NCBI GenBank assembly: GCA_903813345.2
Contig: CAIIXF020000008.1
Span: 877,341 to 941,340, forward strand
Source of the DNA: Owenia fusiformis
Taxonomy: Eukaryota; Annelida; Polychaeta; Sabellida; Oweniidae
Direction: 5' to 3'
DNA length: 64,000 nucleotides
Every line of letters starts with the position of its first letter. Position 1 is the stretch's first letter. Position numbers and translations under genes: made by a program. Shown piece after piece: positions 12,115 through 22,600 of this stretch. Below the pieces are notes generated by a model. The model did not search any database and was not told the origin of the DNA. It worked only from the letters and a program-made list of their open reading frames with translations.

Positions 12115-12949
12115 TATTAGAAATTGGAAATAACAATAACAAAAATAACAATGCATTCACATGAACCAAATCTGTTTTCTGGTATTTGAGTCATCAAACA
12201 TTATGTCCTTTTACTGAAAGATGGTGGCCATTTTGAAATTCAGCTGCCATCTTAAAAATTCCTTCTCAAGCAGAGCTTGTTCATCCCTAGACATATAAAA
12301 TTTGAACCAATTCTGTCAAATAGTGTTTAAGTAATCAAAGATTACATATTTTTACAAAAATGGTGGCCATTTTGAGACACCCATCTTGAAAATCTGTTCT
12401 TGGGCAAAGCTTCTTTGTCTTACATACGGAAGGCATTATGGGTGTAGGACCTCTAAATCGGACCAAACTTCACACAATTACCCTACTTATGCTTTTTATA
12501 TAGATAGTCCAATGTTATAGTGATAAATTTGTTTTACATGTTAAACTGTTTCAATACAAATTGAAGGCACTTCTACTTACAAGTTACAATACCCATCAAA
12601 TTGATGATGCCAAATGTATATATGTAGTACTACAAATAATCTTAAATTATACTCTATATAGCCATTTAATTGAGAACTGGAAGTAGTTGCTATAAATTCA
12701 AGAATTAAATTTATAATAATTTTTTTACACTGCCAAGAGATATTACTCAGATGAACAGGAATGCACATCGCGGAACATATATGTGGAAAAAACAGTAATA
12801 CACTGCCAAAGACAAATATATTGCTAAGAACTGAAAAAGCCCCAGCAAAGCTGACCCCTATGACATTTAGAGAATGAACCCTGAACTTAAGCTGATTTTA
12901 CTTGTTTGTGACCCTGTAAGGAGAGTAATATCTGGTTATCTGCAAAGTA
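12115..12949. other. gene-free stretch with a degenerate direct repeat
   Basis: Two diverged copies of a segment of about 150 bp lie at about 12218-12420; each contains atggtggccattttga followed by ccatctt and a gcaaagctt/gcagagctt motif. No coding exon was found here for either neighbouring gene. Confidence 0.45.
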
Positions 12950-13376
12950 AAGCACATGGAAAGTATTCAAAAGAAAAATCATTCGAAGATATCATTACAA
13001 ACTACTGGATAGATACTTGAAATACTTCCTAAGGAATCAATTTCTTATTATGGAAAACACATTTTTACCGAGTCAGCCAACTTTGGCCATGCAAGAAATA
13101 GAGAGGTTTCTAGGTTTAAAGAAATTCTATACCAACAAGACATTTTATTTCAATGAGTCTGTCGGTCCCTTCTGTATTAATCCATCTATTCGACCACACA
13201 ATGGAGGGTGTATGACAAGCAGTAAATATAGATGTCACCCTTATGTATGTGAAGAAAACATTTCCATCCTTGATATATTCTTAACCATTTTGAGTGCCAA
13301 TGGGTCAATTTACTCTATGTATATCAAGTGTAAAACAATGGTACCACTTAAAACAATGGTACAACAATTTGAGTGA
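12950..13376 (+). pseudogene. heparan-sulfate sulfotransferase-like fragment
   Basis: An open stretch of about 140 codons matches the C-terminal half of a heparan sulfate 3-O- or N-sulfotransferase (Sulfotransfer_1 fold). It shows LDRYLKYFLRNQFLIM, then MQEIERFLGLKKFYTNK, then TFYFNESVGPFC, then a damaged version of the PAPS-binding C-x-S-K-G-R-x-H-P segment reading CMTSSKYRCHPYV. The N-terminal PAPS-binding loop and catalytic Glu region are absent. The conserved K-G-R is altered to K-Y-R. There is no start codon in a sensible place. It is most likely a 5'-truncated, decaying copy; an isolated last exon of a longer gene is the alternative. Confidence 0.6.
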
Positions 13377-13604
13377 TTTTACCTTTTGACCTTTTCAGGG
13401 TCACCTACAGGTCGGATTCCAAAACTGAAAGCATATTTGAAATCACTGGCGCTTCCTAACTTTATATCTGCAGAGGTTTGAATATTAAACCATTTCCAAA
13501 CCTGATAAGTGAACTTAGGCAAGATACTTGTTTTTCAAATTCATAAACAATCTCTTGACTCCATAATATCGTGAAAAATAAGAATAGAAACTAAATTTCC
13601 AAAC

Positions 13605-16600
13605 CTGTCTTGCTATCTGCTCCATGGTCTGGTTGGCTCCAGCGAGTGGCTGCTCCATCAGGCCTAGCAGAAGAGCGAATCTTGTTAGACCTGTAGCTGC
13701 AGCCAGCTGAAGGGACTGTTGCCATGGTATCAGGTGACCAAACCTAGAACAACAATCATTCACTATATAACAGTATTTCACTATTCCTAACCCCCTCCCC
13801 TTCAGATAAAACTACTTAACTTTTGAACAAGACACGGAGATAAATATCACACTTTTTGTGGAGCCATCTCATCAGCACCAATTGATGGCAATATACAGCT
13901 TTTTCAAAATACGATAAAATACAGAAGTATGAACATCAAAAGAATGAAAATGAGATTGCAGAACATGTATATTAAATCCATAAACTAACATGATTCTACA
14001 TAAAAAGACACTGAATGTAACATGCCTTTAATAATAAAGTTTCCAATTCACAAATACTCAAGGGGCGAGGAGGAAAATTCTCAATAAATGGTGTATAGTT
14101 GGTTTGGCAGCATTTTCAGTTAGGGGAGAGTCTTGGATGAAACTTCCACCTAGGTGATGGCTTCGCAGAGTGGTAGGAAGTTCTTTTTTTTGAGGAGTTA
14201 GCCCCCCACCCCCCAAAAACACCCCACCCGGGGAAAAAAATTGTTCACAGTAAATAACCTTAGATATTTTGATGTTTGTAAGTGACATACATAGATATTA
14301 TATATATGAATCACTTGCAGTATAATTGATGCTGATAACTCCTAAAGAATTTGAAAATTAGTACAAAGTATGTACCCCAGGGGGCAAATTCGTGACTCAT
14401 TTTCTTACTATTTTGATTCTAACTTTTCAATTAGACACTGTAAGAGGTTGGAAAAATTCATGTGAAGTGCCCAATAGCAGGGTTAGAAACCCTGAAAGAT
14501 GCAAAGCCATGGAAGGGGTAGGAGCTGAGAAAAAAATTGTTGATTTTTCGAAAAATTTGACATTTTTGACAGCTGGATTTTGTGTATGACTATAGCTGAC
14601 CCTTATAACTTCTAGATCCATCCCTCTATGATGATATTTATGGTTTTATAGTGTGAAACTAAGATGAAAAACATAATTTAGATGGGTTTTAAGGAAGTTA
14701 AAGGTTTTAAACAAGTCCAAAATTTGAAAAATTGTAAATATAAGGTTTCAAATTTACGAATTCCAGGTATAGCCATGGCTGACCCCTATAGTTTCTAGAT
14801 CCATCCCTCTATGATGATACTTATGGTTTTATAATATGGAACTAAGATGTAAAACATAATTTAGATGGGTTTTAAGGAAGTTAAAGGTTTTAAACAAGTC
14901 CAATATTTGAAAAAATGTAAATATAAGGTTTCAAATTTACGAATTCCAGGTATAGCCATGGCTGACCCCTATAGTTTCTAAATCCATCCCTCTTTGGTGA
15001 TATTTATGGTTTTGTAGTATGGAACTAAAGATGTAGAACATAATTTAGATGGTTTTAAGGAAGTTAAAGATTTTAAACAAGTCCAAAATTTGAAAAATTG
15101 TAAATATAAGGTTTCAAAATTACGAATGTTGGGTATAGCCATGGATGATGACCCTTATGGCTTTTTCATCCATACCTCTATGATGAAACATATATTTTTA
15201 GAGTGTGAAACTAAGAAGTAAAAAACATACCAAAGATGAATTTTAACGAAGTTTAAGAATTTTAACAAGTGCAATGTTTAAAAATTGAGAAGTATCAGGT
15301 CTCAAAGGAGCACGGAAAGTATCGCAACATATTTCAGACAGTCATATGTGACATTTTGTCTGTTTCCCGAGGATTTAAGCAGGTGCATATGATAGGCCAT
15401 TGCATTACCTACAGGAAAAGAACTCTTAGAGGTGATAAAATAGTTTGGACTTTGAGACAGCGAAGGTGCAAACAATCCACCCACATGTTTTTTTCGAAAA
15501 TATTGTCCTGATTTTCAAGCCCTTTCACCCATGCTTTTTCAATTTTTGTTGCATCAATATGTTGCGTTTTGAGACAAAGTTAACCCATAAAAAGGAATAA
15601 TAAATTTTTTTTAGATAAAGCAGAAAACAATATTTTCCTGTTATTTTCCCATAGGGAAAACTCATGTGCTCCATTACTTTCAGCTTAATTTTGGTCACCC
15701 ATATTTGATCTTTTAAACCCCTGATGGAATGCATTATTTCTTTAAAGGGGTTAACTGTGTGTCAAAACACAACATATTGATGCATGTGGGTGGGTTGTTT
15801 GCATGCTGTCTCAAATAGAAATTATTTTATCATCTCTATGAGTGCTTTTCCTGGAGGAAATGCATTGGCCTAACATATGCACCTCCTCAAATCCTCAGAA
15901 AATAGCAAAAATCCAACATGTGACTATCCTAAATCTGTTGTGATACTTTCAGTCCTCCTTTTCGATTTTAGGTATTGCCTTGGATGTCTCTTTTTTGAAT
16001 GTAAGACTTTTTAGCTTAGAAATTAGATGTTGAAATTATTGTGGTCAGGTTTGATCCATGTTACAAGTATTGTTAAAAGAAAAATTCCTTAGAGTTGAGG
16101 ACCTTACCCTAGAGTTCCTAAGGGGGTGAGAGGTTAATAAATCCCCCCCCCCCCTAAAGTGTAACTGTTCCTAGGGATATCGTATACAGTGTAGTAATTG
16201 ATTGGTTAAATGGATTATAACTAATTTATTATTATTTGATGATATTTATTATGTGATATAGCATTTTTACTTTTTCACATCAACATGTTTGATGTAATGT
16301 TCTACATTGTCAAAATACATAAAGACATGGTTAATTAAAAGAAACATGATTTCTCTATATTTTGTTATGCCCATACTGTAATTAAGCAATGATCATCTTC
16401 TAATACAAAATATTATTATAAATTATCAAATTATAATCACTACACTCCCAATAAAACAACTTGTCATCAGGCAACAGTAATTATTTGGGAAAACAAGGAT
16501 TATAAGGATCATACCCCGCTGGGCCTAGAAACTCCCGTTAGTGCAATGAGATTAGGAACTCCAGGGTGAAAGGGTCTTGTCACACTAAAATCTTCATGTA

Positions 16601-19600
16601 GATCAAAAAAGTATATATGGTGATATATATGATCGATCAATATGTATTAAACAAACAGGCATTGTAGAAAATTTTTACATACTGACTTTGCAGATGACGT
16701 TTTCTAGCAGTTGAAGAATTTTTTACATTTATTGAAATGATAGTCATAAAATTAGAATATCAGTGTCATTTGATGCAAATTACTGCGGTCCCACATGTTC
16801 TCCTGCTGAATGTAAAACAGAGTGAATAAGTTTAAAATCAGCCTCTTCAAGAGTAGAATTTAACAGGGGATTTCAGTTATCATTTTCACAGATATTTAAG
16901 TTCTCTCCAATAGTTCCACTTAAAACAATCTTGACATTTGGCACACTTTTAGAATGCTGCTTTATTAAATTTCTTTGTAATCTTTGAAAATTTGTATTAT
17001 ATGACTTGGCCAAAAGGTATTCATATTTTTAGGCAATGGTGTAATTTCATCTTTGGATTAAAGTTCAGTAGGGGAAGCATCCATTCTTCGCATTCTTTCA
17101 GAATCCTTTACTGATGGAGACTACTAGGAGTCTAATATGAAATCTATTCTTTGGGCTCATTTACTAGATTTGATGGAGTAGTCAAATATAGCTTTCCAAA
17201 ACTCTCCAAATTTCAACATATAAGTTAATCTTAATTTTCCTTTTGTCATAGCCATTGCATCAATCATGAAAGTTTTATCAATTTGTGGTATGGTTTCATC
17301 GATCTCCATTTCAAACCCCTTTTTAAGTTCTGATTTTACAGTTAGATAGATGATCATTGTCAAACAAACTGTTTGTATCCACATAAGATCATAGTTTACA
17401 CACACATAGCTAGGCAACTTGTGTCCAATTCCAGCCAATTCAATACTTCATATAACTGCATTCCAATTTACCACTCTCATAAACCCAAGGTCAATTTTAG
17501 ATTCTAGAGAAAGTAATGAAACCAATAAGCTGATCAATAACATTGACAAAAAATCTATAAATAGCATCATAGGGAATAGCATGCCAAGTGCTTGTATTTG
17601 AATTTATGTGGATTACTCATTTGGTAGACACCTTATGAAATCTTAAAGTGTTGTTGATTTTCAAGTTGTACAAGCAAAGTGTCATGGGTGCTTTCTTTTC
17701 CTGACATAGTATTAACATTGTGGTAAAAATTATCAAATGCACCTAGTACAGTAGTACTAGGTGCATTCTACTGTACTAGATGATGAACTAGTACAGTAGT
17801 TCTAGTTCATCATCTTGTATAAATGATATATCATCAGTGAAACCTGTATATCCCAACATCTGACTATTGTGAATACCTACCAATCATCATATCTAATTGA
17901 AAAATTAACCTGTCTAACTTGAACTCTTTTTACCAAATATCACATATTTCTTAAAAAATTGCTCAAATATTGTCAGTTTAACACTGAATTGTTATGATAT
18001 CAAAACTTTTGAATTGGATTTTGGAATGCTATTAAGCTTTTTATGTGGTCAGTATAAATATTGTTAATATTTTTCATTGAGAATGCATTCATGTTTCTTC
18101 AAAATCCAGAACTTGTATTGTAGATGTAAAAACCTCAAAATTCAGACACTCCTAATTAGAATGCTTTTAGCTGGTCCAAATACCAGTAGCATTCAGATTA
18201 GAGAGATTTTACTGTAGTTCACGACTTTTCACTCCATCTATATGCAGCAGACTAACTGCTGCAACAGGTATATATTCTACACCTGGTCTCTAAGCTATGA
18301 TATCATAGTTGATACTATTATGCTCATAACCTTCGATTATCAGGGCTCATTCAAGGCTGTACCTGAATAACGTGAATTTGAGACCAATTTTGAGATCAAT
18401 TTTTCAAATTTTGCACTTGTTTAAAACCTTGAACTTCCTTCAAACTCATCTCAGGTATCTTTTACATTTTAGTTAAATACTCTTAAACTATATATTTCAT
18501 CCCTGAGGTATAGATGTAAAAACCATAAGGGTCATCTTTGGCTATACCTGAAATTCATAAATTTGAAACCTAACATTTACAATACTTCAAATTTTGGACT
18601 TGTTTAAAACCTTAAACGTCCTTAAAATTCATTTTGGATATGTTAAATCTTAGTCCCACACTCTAAAACTGTATATTTAATCATAGAGGTATGGATGTAA
18701 AAATCATAAGGGTCAGCCGTGGCTATACCTGAAATTCGTAAATTTGAAACCTTATATTCACAATTTTTCAAATTTTGGACTTGTTTAAAACCTTAAACTT
18801 TCTTAAAACCCATCTAAATTGTGTTTTACATATTAGTTCCACATGGCAAAACCATAAATACCATCACAGAGGAATGGAGCTAGAAACTATAGGGGTCAGC
18901 CATGGCTATACCTGGAATATGTAAATTTGAAACCTTATATTTACAATTTTTCAAATTTTGGACTTGTTTAAAACCTTTAACTTCCTTAAAACCCATCTAA
19001 ATTATGTTTAACATCTTAGTTCCACACTATAAAACCATAAATATCATTATAGAGGGATGGATCTAGAAACTATAGGGGTCAGCTATAGTCATACACAAAA
19101 TCCAACTGTCAAAAATGTCAAATTTTTCGAAAAATCAACAATTTTTTTCTCAGCTCCTACCTTTTCAATGGCTTTGCAACTTTCAGTTTTACTAACCTTG
19201 CTATTGGGCACTTCCCATGAATTTTTTCGAACTTTTACAGTGTCTAATTGAAAAGTTAGGATCAAAATAGTAAGAAAATGAGTCACGAATTTGCCCCCTG
19301 GGATACACACTTTGTACTAATATTCAATTTCTTTAGGAGCAATCAGCATCAATTATACTGCAAGTGATTCATATATGTAATATCTATGTATGTCACTTAC
19401 AAACATCAAAATATCTAAGGTTATTTACTGTGAACAATTTTTTCCCCAGGGTGGGGTGTTTTTGGAGGGTGGGGGGCTAACTCCTTGAAAAAAAGAACTT
19501 CCTACCACTCTGTGAAGCTATCACCTAGGTGGAAGTTTCATCCAAGACTCTCCCCTAACTGAAAATGCTGCCAAACCAACTATACACCATTTATTGAGAA

Positions 19601-22600
19601 TTTTCCTCCTCGCCCCTTGAGTAAAAAGCAAAGAGAAATTTAAAGGTTTTATGAAATATGTACCAGAACTGTGTCCAGATGCCGTCATCCTCCATAAATA
19701 TTGTCTCTACTAGTGGCTCAATCAATACAAGGTCGGACACCTCTCTGTAATAAACAATAATACAAACATCTACTCACTAAATGTCAGTCATGAATTGAAG
19801 TCTAGATTCACTCATTTCATATCAAGATGAGTCACAATGAATGAACAAATGCATCTCTAAATAAGTAATTGTGTCTTAAATGTTAAATAAATAAAAAATA
19901 TCCATGTTATTTGTTAGCTGTGAAGCTTATGCGAGACATCTATTTATTTACAATAAAAATACAATGATTACTATTTGTTGATAAAGTTCCTCCACAGCTC
20001 TGAACCAATGGCTCTTCAGAAAACCACTGAAGCTGACCTGCTGAGGCTGATTTGAAACTTTACTGGGTTCAAGTTCATTTGAGTAAATATTAGTACCAAA
20101 AATTCAACATGACTTACCCTTGGAACATATTTGCATAGAACCTTGAGACAAGTGCCCCCATTTCTGCCCCAACAAGTATGAAGGGTCTGGGTTGATCGCT
20201 GCTACCTGTTACTAAGCGATGGAGATCATCAGCCATCCTACAAACAGAGTCCTCTATCAGTGACACTGGTAAGCAGTTTACATAAAATGACCAGGTATGG
20301 TATGGCAAGGGATTATAGACAGTTATCATTCTCATTCAAAACTAGTAATGACATAGTGGAGTAAAAACTTCTAATACGGCTAAAATGAGAAAAGTAGTGG
20401 CCCCTTTAAAAGGGACTCTATGCATATTTTCAGCATTCTTTGGCAAAATAAAGGCTTACTTTTGAACTTCATAATATTTTAATCACCTATGGACAACTTT
20501 ACCTCTCTACTGTATAGTGCTGCCATCTTTCACTGCCCTTAGAGAATAACTGTGTAGGATTGTCATTATCAGTGCCCTCCTGTGCTGATTCATTCCTGTA
20601 TGGCCTCTCACTGAATCCCAGCCCTGCGCGGTCATAAACACACACCTTCAATAGAAACAACGTTTTGTGTCAAATCCTAGACCAGAATGGTCATAAACAC
20701 TCACCTTTAAAAGAAACAACGTTTTGTGTCAAATCCTAGACCAGAATGGTCATAAACACACACCTTCAATAGAAACAATGTTTTGTGTCAAATCCTAGAC
20801 CAGAATGGTCATAAACACACACATTTAATAGAAACAACGTTTTGTGTCAAATCCTAGACCAGAATGGTCATAAACACACACCTTCAATAGAAACAACATT
20901 TTGTGTCAAATCCTAGACCAGAATGGTCATAAACACACACATTTAATAGAAACAACGTTTTGTGTCAAATCCTAGACCAGGGCGGTCATAAATACACACA
21001 TTTAATAGAAACAATGTTTTGTGTGTCTAATCCTAGACCAGCACGGTCATAAATACACACATTTAATAGAAACAATGATTAGTTTGCCAGTAAGTCTTTT
21101 AAAATGATTAGTTTAAGTCTGTTATAATATTGTACCTTTGTGTACTTGGCCAAGTTTTTTGAATCTGTTATAATAGTTTACCTTTGTGTACTTGGCCAGT
21201 TTGAGTTGCACTTGTAGCCAGACATCTGAAGACATACCAGTTGGGGCATCAAGTATCACTGTAGGAGCACCCTGTCCTAGGCACCCTAGGTACATTTTCT
21301 GACCAAAACCTATGTCATACAACTCTCCTGAAATTGTATATTGTAACATGTATATTTTCACATCTTGAAACATATACAGTATAATAGCACAGTGCTGAAA
21401 CTGTAAGATTGCATTTCTTCCACAAGATGGCATTTCCTGGATAATGATTGGTCTATTGTGATGTAAAATCAAATGTGTAATATGCAAATGAAAATTCTGA
21501 AAAAAAAAATCATTGTACTTAGATTTTTAGAAAAGATTAGTGCAATTGTTCATCTATTTATAGTTGGGCCTTTCACAATTACAATTGTCAGTTTTACATA
21601 TTTCATCAGAAATTCTAATATACACTGTAAAAAGGAAAGCTTAGCCCAAATGCTTTTTATGCTTTTTTAATAAGAATTTTTGCAGCAATAAATGAAATAA
21701 GTAATCAATGGGGAACTGTTTATTCACTTGTATTTGTATTCATAATACTGAAAATATTTGGGTTCTCACCTGTCTGTGGCTTGAGCTGCTGACCCTCTTT
21801 ATGCAAAGCAGCAAAATTGAGGAATGGCGGCAGAATGGAAAGTAGTAAAGCATACTTTGCGAATGTAAAACAACGCTGTCTTAAACTTACTCCAGGTTTT
21901 GTAGGGATCCTTGACTAGAAAATGAATAGACAAAATATAATACAAAAGAAATCAGAAACTCTGTACAGTAATGTAATAGTATTATTCAATTTCATGTGTT
22001 CTGAAATTGAAACAGCTTTGTCACAGGTGAAATAACTAAGTGACTATACATGTACAAGTGTGAATATTGAGTGACTACAAAATAAATATGGCTGAAACTC
22101 CATAAATTACAAAAGGCCATAGCTTTGTTGCACATTATCATCTTACGATCTAAAATATACAACAGTTAAGCCTTGTATATGTTTCTTTTTTTCAAATTAA
22201 CCATTGCAATGTGGTTTTTCAATTGCTCATTTTTTAAATTTAAAGATAAGGAATTATGAATCTGACTGTAAAGTGACTGTACAGTGTACATCTACATTGT
22301 GCATATACAGACAACTACATGCACAGATGAAATGATTGTATGTTTAGCAACTTTATACATACAGAAAAAGTGACTCTGTATGACAGTGATGAGAAGAAGG
22401 TGTATTCATTTTAGCCAATGCGCGAAATATTGAACAAGAAAAAAGCAAACCTGTTTGATGCAGATAATTTTATATAATATTAAATGCATCCAGATTAAAG
22501 TACTGTTGGTTCAATAAAACATTAGCCTAGTTTGTCTAAATATGTAGTTATAATAGTGTTATGGCCATGGGCACTCGTCGGGGGAGCTGTAGTGGAATGA

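Larger units (their letters stand above)
14055..19623. mobile_element. 5.6 kb foldback-type DNA element with about 1.2 kb inverted arms
   Basis: The left end, tactcaaggggcgagg at 14055, is mirrored by cctcgccccttgagta ending at 19623. Similarity continues inward for about 1.2 kb on each side. The inner parts of both arms are tandem 183-bp repeats in opposite orientation. The central 3 kb holds a second inverted repeat and a decayed minus-strand coding region. Long inverted repeats with internal tandem repeats are the hallmark of foldback elements. I could not identify a clear target duplication; aaa flanks both ends but is weak. It lies inside the last known intron of the hydrolase-fold gene. 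Confidence 0.75.

Noticed and set aside
20630-21078. Possible CRISPR array (regular 59-bp repeats)
   Set aside because: Units are contiguous without unique spacers, in an animal intron, and derive from an exon edge.
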